The position numbers were made by a program, and so were the translations under genes. Source: Atrichornis clamosus (taxonomy: Eukaryota; Chordata; Aves; Passeriformes; Menuridae). Taken from it: a stretch of DNA of 64,000 nucleotides. Every line of letters starts with the position of its first letter. Within the stretch, counting starts at the first letter, position 1. The notes under the pieces are model-generated. The model was not told the origin of the DNA. It did not search any database and was given only the letters and a program-made list of their open reading frames with translations. Shown here one piece after another: positions 36,201-48,766 of this stretch. The stretch lies in contig WBMZ01010152.1 in assembly GCA_013400975.1 (NCBI GenBank), positions 1 to 64,000 of the forward strand. Direction: 5' to 3'.

Positions 36201-37612
36201 CTTCAGAGCCTCTATGTAAAGCATTTGTTACTAGTTCAGTAAGTCTTGCTGTCATCCCCCTTTCATGGGTTTGTTTGTCAACAGTTGTATTCATGTTTGA
36301 ATGAGATGAAACTGTCCTATTGATGATTGCTCTTTCATATCTAGAGCAGCTCTAACATAAAAGTGTACTTACTTCTCTCGTTGCTTTACTTTAGAGGGCT
36401 TTTATAGCTGCTTCAATTACAGTAGCTGTGGGTTCTGAAATTCTGAGCTCTCTGATTGCCTGTGAATATAGTTTTTTGGTTTAACTGCGCTTTTTGTTGA
36501 TATGACTTAGTAGTTTTCACTGCTGACTTTTAACTTTTTGTCCATGAGTTGATTTGTCTTCAAGCTGAAATAGTCGTTTTAATACCATTTTTTCCATCAG
36601 CATCTTGTCAGGATGACCTCCTTAAATGCCTGTGGACATAACTCTTGACTGTGTTTGGGGATTGCTCTAACACCTATCTGCTCATAAGCACAGCATTTTG
36701 AAATCATGCACTATCCTAGACATGCTTAGTCTGTTTGAACTATACCTACAGTGGATTTTTTTGTGATTCTACTTGCTTTTTCTCAAGGAAAAAAAGTCAT
36801 GTTAAGTATTGTACAATCCAAATTACAAGTTGTTGTGCATGCCAAGTGCACTGATGTTCCCCAGTTTCTGTTAACTTCAGTCTGGCACTACAGAGATGTG
36901 GCAGGTGTACGGATGTATCCACAATCTGACATTTGAAATACTTCTCTAGGTTGGGCTTTTTTCATTAGTATAAAACAAGCAATTTGCTAGGAATTGTATT
37001 TAGATTAGAAAGTGTGCACTGCTCCCGATTTTCTAATCAATGTTCATAGTTGTGATAATTTCTTAAATTGAGATTGGAGTTTATTATACATGTTCAATAG
37101 AGAATCTGGTTTTATATTCCAACTTAATCCATTGCTAATGTTACACTATTATAAGACAATTCTGTTATTTACATTTATTATTTCCTTTTCAAAAAAGGTG
37201 GGAATACATTCCCATCTTAGTATCAGCAGCAGTGTTGCCAAATAAACATAACCAGGAAGAACTTCAGCAGAATGTTAAACCATATTGTTGTTCTTTCTTC
37301 AATAGGTCCATGATTAGACTTCCTGTTTTACAAGATGTCCCAACATGTGTTGGAATGGTAACTTCAGTACCACCTGAGAGCTTGGAGTCTGCCTTTCTGT
37401 GAAAGGTAGGGCAGCTTCTGTTCAATATTTTTTGTGTATTTCCAAGGTTTTCTTTTTATTAATCTTATTGGTTCTGCAACACTTCAGAATCTGAGTTATG
37501 CTTTTGGCAGTATCACCTTTAGGTGTCAGAACGGATATTATTTCATCAAGCAGTAACTTCTCAAAATAAATATGATTAATTTAGCTATGCTTAAACTATG
37601 ACTATTTATGAA

Positions 37613-37645
37613 GAAAATGATGCCGTTTCTTCAGGCATCATTTTC
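37613..37645. repeat. Perfect 12-bp hairpin
   Basis: Arms gaaaatgatgcc (37613-37624) and ggcatcattttc (37634-37645) are perfectly complementary around the 9-base loop gtttcttca. Confidence 0.9.
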
Positions 37646-40600
37646 AAAGGTTTTACTCCAACTGAACTAAGAGCATGGCCATACTACTTGCTCTTAGAAA
37701 TATTTGGAGAATTCAGGTTTTGTTTTCACCATAATAATTTTGGTTTCACCAGTGTTTTGTGAGTATAATGAATGCGCCATCTTTAAAAGGTCTTGCTATT
37801 TTTGGAAGGCAGTTCTGGCCTCCAGGGCCCACCAAAATTTGTTACCCAGCCTCAGAATAAGTTTGCACGTGGGAACTGAATGGCTTAAATTTCTTGGTCT
37901 CTGCAAAGGAGAGTAAAATTAAGATCATCATTCTGTGGAGATGCATTCTCTACCAGATTCATTTATAAAGCCCATGAATGTAAAATAAGAACAATAAAAA
38001 GAAAACCTTAGCGAACCATTCAATATTGCAATAAAGCTGACTTACATTATCCCTGTAGGCAAACTCCATGCTCTAGAGGTGGTGCTAATGTCCCCAACAC
38101 TCAACACATGTTGGAACATCTTTGTGGAGGAGGAAGTCATTGATCAGGGAGCAGCTTCTTCAAGGATCGTTTAAGGGGGAAAAAGTAAAAGGTAATATTT
38201 TCTAAAATATGTTGAAATGATTGTTCATTATGTTTATTTGGCAATCCTGCTGCTCATACTAAGGTTCTAATTTTTTCATTTCTTCAAGTTACTGAGAAAT
38301 TTCATAAACTTCCCTTTAGTCTTTCCTTCTCCCATGTGTTTGAATTGCATTTGTCAGCCTCCTTCATGTTGCTGAGTCTACTACATACAAGTCCAGATTC
38401 TTCTCTAACTCATTGGCAATTTGACACTTTTTTCAGTGGTTTTAATATAGAGGGGCTTAATTTGTGGTTTAACCAGTTTTGCAGTCCCTTCTGCTAAGTC
38501 AGAGCCAAATGTTGAACTGGTACAAAGGCACTCCTGGTAACAAAAGGGTATTTGTTTTCAAGGAAGGAGCTACAACACAGAGTTGTGCCAGATGAGGTAC
38601 CACCACCGGTTCTTGCACAATAATGTAGAAGTGCAACTTTAATATAAACTACCATAAGCCAAAGCTATTTTGACAAAATTAAGTGACCATATCTGACCTG
38701 GAGAAACTTGGCAGTGGTGGATGATCTGGTGATGCACTGTTTGGTATTAATGTATGTGGCACAGTGTCCTGATCTTGGCAGTTTTCTTTTAATGCTGGGC
38801 ATACACAGATGAAGGTGCTGACATTTTGAAATTCAGGTTATGATCTTTAGTCTACCCTTCTGATATCCTTTATAATTTCCTGGTGTTTGTATCCTCTCTG
38901 TCTGACATGCCCATCCTGCCTCCTTAAGATGAGCTAGTCTGCCTGGTATTGGGCTTGTGGTGACAGCTGTGATACCTGTTCAGATTTTAGTGTCAGAGAG
39001 ATGGGTTACTCTGGGGAAAAAAATGGTTTCCAAAATGTCTACATTGTTTTCAGAATTTGATTTATAAGAGCAGAAGCGTGTAGGCAAATTCTTATACTTG
39101 GTATTCCTTTGAATCCTGTGGATGTGATGGAGAGTGTGTTCTGTTCCTGTGAGGACTATGCTGTAGGATGCTGGCATCTGTGCTTGTCATCCTGACATCC
39201 GTACAGGAGCTCTTCTCCATCTCTGCTGTACCTGACATACTGTCATAATCCTGTGCTTCTTGTGTTTAAGCCTGAGGTCCTGTAGTAGTTTAGTATTTTG
39301 ATCTTAGCTTAAGAAGAACATTTTTCTAGTCTGCATGAAAACAACTAACAACTACTCTGTTGTTTTCTTAGGAACTCCTGTTGGTGTCATTGCCATATTA
39401 ATTCTTTCTGGTCTGGTCCCTGTAACAATCTCTTTTGATTTGGCTTTGTAGTGAGTAACCAAGCACAAAAGTGCATTGAGGCATGTACTCTTACTCATAA
39501 AAATAGTGAACGTATTTTCCAGTTCTCTACAGTCACTCTGTGTTTTTTCTTGAATGTTCCTGAATGTCTTTGGACATGCTTATTATGTTGTATTTTTTGT
39601 TTTGGGAAAACCAAGGTGAAGGAAAAAAGATCATGTAGCTGTAATCTATGTGCTCTAATTTGACTTGTTGAGACATGCCCCTGTTTCAGATCTCATCCCC
39701 TGCTCTGTCTTTCGCATTTTCCTCACACTGTTCAGTTGCTGCAGCACAGATTATTGGGATTACAGGGTAGGATGTGGAGCTGGATGTAATTCTCAAAGAC
39801 TCGTTGACCTTCAGTGCCTCTTTTTAATAACTTCAGCACCCTCCTTTCTCTTAGAATATAAATATCAAATGGCACAAAAGTCATCTTAGAGTTGAATTAT
39901 TTAAGAAGGAATTAAACATGAAAATTAAAGATACTGTCTTTCCTTAACACATTGAGGTTTTGATTTCTTCTCAGAGAGATTGAGTGATACACAGTTTAGT
40001 TACAGAATAAAACAGGGAAACGATTAATTGTAGTCTTAGGTTCTTTCAGAGTTTACATTCCTTCTGTCCTCTCTGGTCAAGCTGCAAGGCTGCCTTGCTG
40101 TCTGAATGCCAAGTGTTCTCTGCTTCTAGATGCACTGTTTATATATACATGCTCCCATGATTTGTGGCAACTCCTTCCATTTTCCAAGCCTTGACATACC
40201 TGTGCAGAATGTTGTTTGGTGACTAGCTTGGTTCTGTTAGAGACAAACCACTGAGGGCAATAAAAAAGACTCTATGCATGATTAATAGCTGCCTTTCAGC
40301 TCTTTAATTGCCTAGCTTAGAGACAGAATTTTGGAAACTGGATTGTCTGGTTTTATATACTTTATCACAGAGCTCTTCTCAAAACGTTTTTTTGTTATTA
40401 CCAAAAAGCATGAATTATGTGTGAGCTCCCAGACTTACCCACTTACTGAGACTTCTTAGAGAAGTGAAGGCTTTTTCTTGGTCAGTCATCAAAAAACACT
40501 AGTTCTATAGGTAGTAGGGTTAAGTAGGATCTTGAGAAATTCTTTTTCTACTTGATGAATTTTTTTGTCCTGCCCCAAATCCAACTGACTTGAATATAAA

Positions 40601-43034
40601 AGCTTTGAATCAGCACAGAGAATAGGATAAGACATTTTGGACAGGGTTGCACATATATTTTGCATGGATACAACTGGCTCTGTTGTGTTCAAATAATTGC
40701 ACTGATAGGACCCTCTAGAATTGAGCTTTTTTTTTTGGTTTTTCTTTAACAAGAATAACATGTACTAAACAAAATTAGAAGGTAAAAGTTCAAACAAGCA
40801 AAAAGGTTGCTTCTGCCAGGTGAGTAATTAAGTTCTGGAACTTGCTGTTTTACAGAGTTGCAGATTCAAAAAATTACTTGAAAAATTAATGGAAGAAACA
40901 TTCCATCCTCACCTAATAGAGAGACAGCTAAGATGCTCTAATTTAGGACAGACCAAGGCATAATTTTGGTGCACATGAGCACTACAAACTGGTTTTTTTA
41001 ATACTACTGTTAGAGAAAGGTTGATGGACTATATTACCCAGTGTGGCTTGGCTTTACTTTTTATACAATTATATAAATGCATAAGTATTTATTATAGTAT
41101 AGTTTGTACTGAATAAGTTACATTGACTATAGTGCCTGAAACATACTCTGAGTGGTTCTGTGCTAGTGCATTCACACTAAAGAGCTTAAAAGTCTTGGTT
41201 GAATTTTACTTTGCTAAAATTGTTTGGTTGGCATTTACTTTGGAGGGAGCAGGAGGAGAAGACAATATTAAAAATTGTGTAGTATTTTATTCAGCATTTT
41301 AATTTTTTTAGGTTACACTGCAGTTGCATGGCTGATTATCTTCGTTTTCTGCTGTCTTGCACTGAAAATGGCTGTGTATTTTGAGGCTTTTAATCTGCAG
41401 GTTCGGAACTTATTAAATTATTTTTAAAAATAACTGATGTTTCACCAGTTTCTCAGACAAAATACTTCCTGGGCGATCATCTCCAGGTGGGTAGTTCTAA
41501 AGAAGTGTAGGATAAATACTACACCCAGCAAGTCAGGAGTTCTCAAGAAAATTGTCCATTTTATCCAGAAGCCAGCTCATGAGAGAATTCTTATCCTATG
41601 AGAGGAGGAATGTTTTGGTTTTTTTTTTAACAAACAAGCTTACTGAAGTAGTTAATGTAGGGTCTTCCATTGTTTTGTAAACAACAATTACAAGGTGATA
41701 AAAAGTCGTTCTCTGTAACAAAGTCGGAACTGGAAGTGTTGAGCAGTATGGGATCCTGGTTTACAAAACCTTTCCCGTTGCAGTTAAGGGCTGGTTTGGA
41801 GCTGTGGGTTATATCTTGGCCATCTGCCCCTCACAGAGGGTGCTGGTTTGTACCTGCTGAGGGAATCGTGTACCAAATCTCAAAGCACTTGGCAGGATTC
41901 TCTCTCTCTTTGGCAGGAAATACTCCCTAGCCTGGGGCTTCCCTAAACACACTTCAGGTTACAGGTCCTCAGAGGCGCCTGCTCCAACGACTTCACTGGA
42001 GCTGGCTGCTCTTGTGAAGGTAGCAACTGAAGTTTTATAGTTTCTCCTTTCTTCATATAGTCTTCCAGCAGCAGACCGGCTTAACAGTACAGCAAGTCAA
42101 CATTGATTCAATTATTTATGCATTTAGTTAGTAAGACTTAAATTGAAGCTTTTATTTAAGGGACTGAAACCAAAAAATTACAGCTAAAATTATCTTACTG
42201 TTTCTTTTGCCTGGGATCAGTAGGTTATCTTGCACCCCTAGGAATCTCTAATCTTAATCATCAGAACTAGGAGTTGCTGTTTGCACTATCACTGTTTAAC
42301 AAGCTGTGCCTTCAGTTTTTAGTACTGGAAGTCTGTCTGGGGCTCTGGTAGCCCCCCCTCAACACAACTCCAGGGTATTCTGTACCTAAATAACCTCCTT
42401 AAGTTTTTTCTTTCCTGTGTTCCATCCCTCATTCTCCAGCTCAACACTTTTAGGGTTGGGTTTTCCCCTTGATAGCACTAGGAATGCAGTATTGATGGAT
42501 GAGTTTGTAGGCTGAGGACACTGCTCTATGGCAGACGTACCCTCTTCTTAAGTTCCACCTGACGAGGTTGGGAGAAGTAAGTTCAATAATTGCCATTTGT
42601 GCTTCTCAGGATGTCAGTGGCCCTTAGTACAGGAGAGTTGCTTCCCCTGTGTGTTCAGTCAGCCTGATAGTTAGATGGGATTGCTCAGTTTAGAATTATT
42701 CATCCAGTGGTATCAAAGCACCCGTTGCTTTTCTTGATTTCATGAGTCACTTTCTGTAGAGACCACACATGCTGTGCCTTAGACAAATATTGCTTGTCTA
42801 GTTTTAGGAGGTGAACTGCTCTCTTCCTCAACCCAATCTTTTCAGCTTGTAATTTCCCAAAGTTCCTGTATCTTGTAAGTCTTGAACAGTGTCTACTTAA
42901 CCAGTCATGTTGTATTTAATTATATGTAATTGTACAGAGATGAAGGTGTTTTAAATGTTTCACTGCTACATTTACAGTAGAACTATAAAATCATCAATTT
43001 TCCTTGTGCTATTGAAACAAAGGAATAGAATTTA

Positions 43035-43559
43035 TTACAGAATTGAATAGTTTGTGGAAGGCTGCAGAAATTCAGATGGTAGCATTTCCAATGCATTGCT
43101 TTTCCTGATGGGAAAGATTACAGGGGGACTGAGGCACATAAAACTGTGGTGGTTCTTTTGGGATAACAGAGGAAGGGGGTTGGAGCGTACATTGTAGATG
43201 GAATCCAAGGCCCAGCCCAGCACTTCCTGTGCTGTGGGGGATGAGGGGGGTGGGTAGATACAACAGATGCTTCTTTGCTGCATGAGGTTTTGCTGCTGTT
43301 GAATGAGGTTAAATAAAAGCTTAAACAAGCAATGTCTCAGATTGGAGTGGGATAGACTCTGGTTTCTGTTTTGTAGTGTGTGAGCCAGCTGGAATGGCAG
43401 AGGGGGCTTGGACCCAACGAGTCTGGTTCCAGTTGCATCTTGGGCCAAAATTTCATGTGCAGAATTTAAAGAATTCAAGAAGTTGCTCCTGGTGTTAGGA
43501 TGATAGGAGTGAAGGCTCTCTGCATGTCTGGCTGACCTGTGGTTAGGGCAGATAGTCAC
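43035..43559 (-). other. Unassigned 174-codon open frame, antisense to intron
   Basis: The longest open frame in the window outside the minisatellite. It starts MTICPNHRSARHAESL, has a Gln-rich middle (LIQQQQNLMQQRS) and ends STNYSIL. I do not recognise it. A second - strand frame (43263-43072) carries PSSVIPKEPPQFYVPQS, so two frames look protein-like. A frameshifted processed-gene relic is one possible reading. No poly(A) tail or target duplication was seen. No exon structure is proposed. Confidence 0.25.
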
Positions 43560-45408
43560 TAACTATGCACCCTCCCAGTCTTTCTGTTGAAGGACAACTC
43601 AAGCCCTAAATATGAGGTGTTTAACTGTTTAAAGCCAGTTCTTCAAGGTTTTTTTTGTTTTAAGTGTAAACATAAAGAGATTTTATACAGGCACTCAATA
43701 ATTTATCACATCAATAATCAGATTCAGACCTGACGTTTTACAAATAATTTTTTTCATCTTTGATCTCAATCCTGTCAGTCCTCTTATATTATAAATTATT
43801 AAAGTAACTTTTTGATTCTTTGAAAGCCTATCTGCAAAGACAGTGTGTTTCTTCTGCTTCCCAAATAGGGCAGTACCCTCCTTACGATTTGTTTCAGGTT
43901 TTGATCAATAAAATATAATTAAACTTTTAAAGTGCAGCAAAGCCAGTACCTTTCAGATAGCTAAGCAGATGATAGCAGAATTTCACTTCTTGGGACCTGA
44001 AAAGTTTTCAGTTACAAGGTTTAGGTGCTTTTATTTTTATAAAAAAACAATCTTGTGCTACTGACACATATGCCAATATCAAAATAATATTGCTGACTTT
44101 TTTTTCCCCTCAAGGTTTTTGGAACTTGTATATAAGTTTTGACTTTATAGTAACTTTGTTGCAGTATCTCAGACTTTTAAATATAATATAGTTTATTTGT
44201 AACAAAATATTCTAACACACTTCTTCACATGCTCTCTCGTATACTGTAGATCTTTATTAAATTATGATTAAACCAGGGTTTGCTATTAAAGCTTCCAGAC
44301 ATGTAATTAAGAATTAACATGTAGGCAGCCTTTATTGTGTTGTTCTGTAATGCTTGGCAGATTCAAAATTTGCACTTGGACAATATTAATTTTTCCCTCA
44401 TTTCTTGTGTAGGATAGTGGGACTCTTTAGTAGCATCTGATGCCTCTGAGGATGTGCTGAGGATTTCTGCCACAAAGAATTGAAGTGTTCATTCAATCTT
44501 AGTCACCAGTCCTTGTGTAAAATAGACATCTGGCAAGAGCACTTGAATAAAGAGTTTTACCTTAGTTTTGTCTTCAAAAATATCAAAACTCAAATTCAAC
44601 TGGAGAGATGGGTTAAAATTATAGCTTGGAGCATTGCTTTGCTGTAGCTCCTTTTTTGTTGTTAGCCTTGATGATGTGTTTATCATAGCTCTAGGAGAAG
44701 TTCAAAATTACATTGCTAAAGTAATTTTAAAGACTTGAGGCATATACTTGTTATCCAAAATGTCTAAATTTAATAAATGTATTATTTAAAAGCAAGCAAC
44801 TCTCTTCATACTGCGCGTATGATATTTTTGGTCACGAGCCTACAAGGTAAGATTGTCACATCATCAAACTTTAAGCACATTGTGATGATCACCTAAAAAC
44901 CAGAAAGAAGTTCAACTTTTTAAAACAAAAGGTAGGGGAAAGCACTGATAGAATTAAGGGTTTGTTTTTTTTTTTAATCTTAATTTTCTCTTTGGGTTTT
45001 TTGTTTCTGCACATATTTCAGTATATATATTGTAAAGATTAGTGCAATGATCAGATGGTGCAATTAAGACCAGAATTCAGAATGCTAGGGCCTAAAAAAA
45101 ATAGAGGTGAAGTCACTGTCTAGTGACCTGGTTAGAAAGATTAATAATAATAATGATACTTTGTGATACAATTAACTATGTTTAGTATTATAGAATATAT
45201 ATGTATATATACAAGTTTCTTAAAAGTATAAATCATATTTCTGTTCCCACATCATTATCACTCTAGGGAATCTTGAAAAGGGAAGAGAAGTCTTTTCACA
45301 TTAACACCGAGAAAAGTAATTAAGCAGACTAGAAGAATATGTCAGGAATTTCCTATTTAGAGAGCAGTGTTGTTTTCCTTTGATGGCAGACAGAATTCCA
45401 GTATGCTT

Positions 45409-45474
45409 TTTATAAATGAGAGTGGATGAAATTTTATAAATTTCATTTTATAAAATTTATAAATGAGAGTGGAT
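45409..45474. repeat. Direct repeat enclosing a perfect 12-bp hairpin
   Basis: The 19-mer tttataaatgagagtggat occurs at 45409-45427 and 45456-45474. Between and overlapping these, aaattttataaa (45429-45440) is the perfect inverse of tttataaaattt (45447-45458) with a 6-base loop. Confidence 0.85.
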
Positions 45475-46384
45475 CTCAGGAGGAGATGTGGCAGTGAAGA
45501 AAAAAAATTACTAAGACTTTAATATAGAAACATGAAAATTAACAGCTGCCAGCCCTTTGCATAGATTGTTTCTGTTTTGCATTTTTTCTGAGTAGCAGCA
45601 AGCAAACAATAAAAGACAATCTCTAAGCAATGGTATCACAACTTCTCTTAAGTCAGCAGATCAGTGCAGTGGTGTGAACAACTGTGTATGGGAGTATAAA
45701 CAGACCAGCATTTCCAAGTGTAGATGAAATTCGTAATTTTCCCACCCTTGCCCCAAGTACAATCTAAGTATTTAAGGAGCATGCCAAATATTCATGTAGT
45801 ATACAGCTTTGGAATGCATCCTGCTTCTGACATCCCATGCTAACAGGGTTTTAACTAATGTAACTTAGAGCGGGGAAGATGTGATGATGCTTCCACACAT
45901 GATGAATCGTGTGGATGACAAGATGACTTTTTAAAAATTTATCTTCTTGTAGTCTGGTTCCTTGATGCTAATTCATTTTGGGGGAAATTGTATTCTTTTT
46001 TCCTTATCCTGTTTTTGAAAAGAATTCTAGCCTTAATTGACTGAATAGTCCATTTGCCTTCCTTACTTCCCTTCAGGACACTTTTGAGTTGATCAGGAGC
46101 AAGATGGAGCCCCTCTGTGTGTCTGAGTTGAGGGGGAAATGAGCCCATTTTTTCCCTCTGTTTGCTCTTCTGCCTGGTTGGCTGCCAGTGAGCACTCTGG
46201 TACGGACTGGCTAGGCTCAGGGCATCTGCCTGTGCCCAGCTGGCACAAATATGGAGTGGGAGATGTGCCACAAGCTGATCCAAGATGTGGGAGAGATCTG
46301 AGGGTATTGTGCGGGAATAAGGAATATGGGAGAAGATCTGCAGGAGGACAGGGATCATTGAATCACTCCGATTGCAAAATTACT

Positions 46385-47250
46385 TGAGTGGTCATCTCTT
46401 GCTCAAAGCTGGGTCAACCTTAAAATCAGACAAGGTTGTTTAGGGCATTATCTGCCTGAGTCTTAAAAACTTGGGAGGTGGGAGAGTCTACAACTTTTTT
46501 GTGCAAAGTGTTCCAGTACTTAATTGTCTTCATAAAGGAATTCTTCCCTATATCCAGTCGGAAACAGCTATTTCAGTGTATGAATTTATTTGTCATTCTT
46601 CTTCCAGGCAGCGTCAATAAAGGGTCTGGCTCCATCTTCTCAATAAACTCTCCCTTAAGTCTTCTTTCTCCAGGATGAAGAATCCTCAGGTTTTCCTGAT
46701 ATAGGTGATATGCTCCAACCCCATAAACATCTTGATGACTTTGCCCTGGACTCAAGTTTTTTCAAGCTTTTCTTGTACCAGGTGACCCAAACCTGCAGGA
46801 TAATTGATGTGGGCTGAGTGAAGAGGAGTAATAGCTTCCCTTGATGGGTTGGTTACCACTGGTTTGCTGTTTTGCTGTAGATACAACTCACTATGTGCTT
46901 GTCTTCATCAGTGCCAGGGTGCACTGCTGAATGCTGGATAACCTGCTGGCCTCCTGTGCTTCCCGTCAGTGCTGCTAACCCCAGCCCGCGTCGTTCCACA
47001 GAGTCCATCCCAGGCACAGTGCTTTGCCTTTGTCCTTATGAGTTCGTGAAGTTCCCCTGGTTCCACTCACCAGGCCCTTTCCCTTTGTACCACTCAGTGA
47101 GGTGCCATCTGCAGGCTTGGTGAGGGGGCTTTGTGTGTCACCCCCGAGGTCGCTGAGGCAGCCATTGAAAAGGGTAAGCGCCAGGACAGATTCTGAGGGA
47201 CTCCATGGCCTCCAGGTAGTTTCTGGACTTGAGAATATTGTGTTGAGGGA
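46385..47250 (-). repeat. CR1 LINE relic, - strand, about 0.85 kb
   Basis: The + strand text follows the complement of CR1 in order: aaagctgggtcaacctt, then gtgttccagtacttaattgt, then ctggctccatcttctcaata, then tctttctccaggatgaagaa, then ccaggtgacccaaacctgca, then tgccatctgcaggcttggtg, and finally ggacagattctgagggactc. It is interrupted and strongly mutated, with no surviving frame. It is the longest transposon relic in the window. Confidence 0.82.
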
Positions 47251-48177
47251 TCTCAGAAGAAAGTTACTGGGATATTGCAGAGGCTGATGAAGGACACAAA
47301 TCTTAAGGAGCCAAGTATCTCAGAGAATGGTCCATTGATTGTGGAGAATTTCTGAAGAGTTAAATGGACAAGTCATATAATGGTTGAATTTACTTAGAAT
47401 AAAAGTTTTTGAAATTAGGAAGACCTTTATTGTGAAAAACCAAGATGGTGACAGTCATTATTAAAGGAGTGTGTGTATTTTCAGGGAAGTTGGGTAGCTA
47501 TAGTTGCACTGAAATGCAAAGAATTTTAACAATTACATATTCATACCCTTACCTGGAATACGTAGCAGAATTTTCCATCTCAAACCTCTTTTTTGGATGC
47601 TAGTTAATTAAATGTCCCTTCTTACTTGCATTTTATCTTTCAGACCAGGGTTTTTTGATTGATGGCTTTGCTTACACATGTTTGTATAATAAAATGGTGC
47701 GTGCTCAAATAGACCTTGATATTGCCAGCCTGGCTTGGAGAAATTGCTCCTGCCAGTAGGAATTGTCCTCCTGACTTCAAGGACTTCATTTGCCTGGGTG
47801 GCAGTTGCAGTGTTGGGATTTAATGCGTGTGTCTGCTTTCCATTACACGTTCAGCTTTCAGCAACCTGAGCGCACTTCCAGCTCTATTACACAGGACAAA
47901 TTGGGCACCAAGAAAGGTTTAATTTATTTTTTTCCCCACGATAAAGCAAGAATTAGTTAAAAAGCATATATACATCTTGCTGAAATCCTTAAGGTCACTT
48001 GTAAGATACGGGGTCTGTGATTAAGTTAGTTTAACAGGTAACGACTTCAAAGAATCATTTAAAAAATGAACACCAGCGATAGCTAGAGCAGAGAACGGTG
48101 CTGGGGAGGCGCGACCCTGGAGGAGAGTAGTGGTGGGGTACAGCAGGCACGGGAGTGGGCACGGCAGAGCCGGCGGG

Positions 48178-48766
48178 GCGGGATGCGAGGGAGGGGACCA
48201 GAGCCCGTAATAGCGGGAGCCAAGGGAAGGGGAGGGGCAGATCCCAGCGGGACGGGATGTGCGGCAAGGGACAGATCCCGGTGGAGCGGGAGCCAAGGGA
48301 AGGGAGGGGGCGGACCCGGGTGGAGGGGGAGGGAAGGGAAGGGATGGGGCAGGTCCCGGTGGGGCGGGAGCCAAGGGAAGGGAAGGGATGGGGCAGGTCC
48401 CGGTGGGGCGGGAGCCAAGGGAAGGGAAGGGATGGGGCAGGTCCCGGTGGGGCGGGAGCCAAGGGAAGGGAAGGGATGGGGCAGGTCCCGGTGGGGCGGG
48501 AGCCAAGGGAAGGGAAGGGATGGGGCAGGTCCCGGTGGGGCGGGAGCCAAGGGAAGGGAAGGGATGGGGCAGATCCCCGTGGAGCGGGAGCCAAGGGAAG
48601 GGAAGGGATGGGGCAGATCCCCATGGGGCGGGAGCCAAGGGAAGGGAAGGGATGGGGCAGATCCCCGTGGAGCGGGAGCCAAGGGAAGGGATGGGGCAGA
48701 TCCCGGTGGAGCGGGAGNNNNAGGGATGGGGCAGATCCCGGTGGAGCGGGAGCCAAGGGAAGGGGC
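48178..48766 (+). repeat. 44-bp minisatellite, G-rich, about 10 clear units plus degenerate flank
   Basis: The unit is gatggggcaggtcccggtgg, then ggcgggagccaagggaaggg, then aagg. Unit starts, tracked by the a of gatgggg, fall at 48344, 48388, 48432, 48476, 48520, 48564, 48608 and 48652, exactly 44 apart, followed by a 39-bp unit at 48691 and one broken by Ns. The first five units are near-identical (aggtcccggtggggc) and the later ones carry agatccc and ggagc variants. 48178-48343 is degenerate. Since 44 is not a multiple of 3 and the unit has no stop in any frame, long artefactual open frames appear on both strands. Confidence 0.95.
48718..48721. other. Assembly gap of four Ns inside the minisatellite
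   Basis: Four unknown bases replace part of a repeat unit between gcgggag and agggatgggg. The remaining sequence implies missing unit sequence of uncertain length. Confidence 0.98.

Noticed and set aside
48178..48766. CRISPR-like regular repeats
   Set aside because: Units are contiguous with no unique spacers and the host is a vertebrate. This is a minisatellite.
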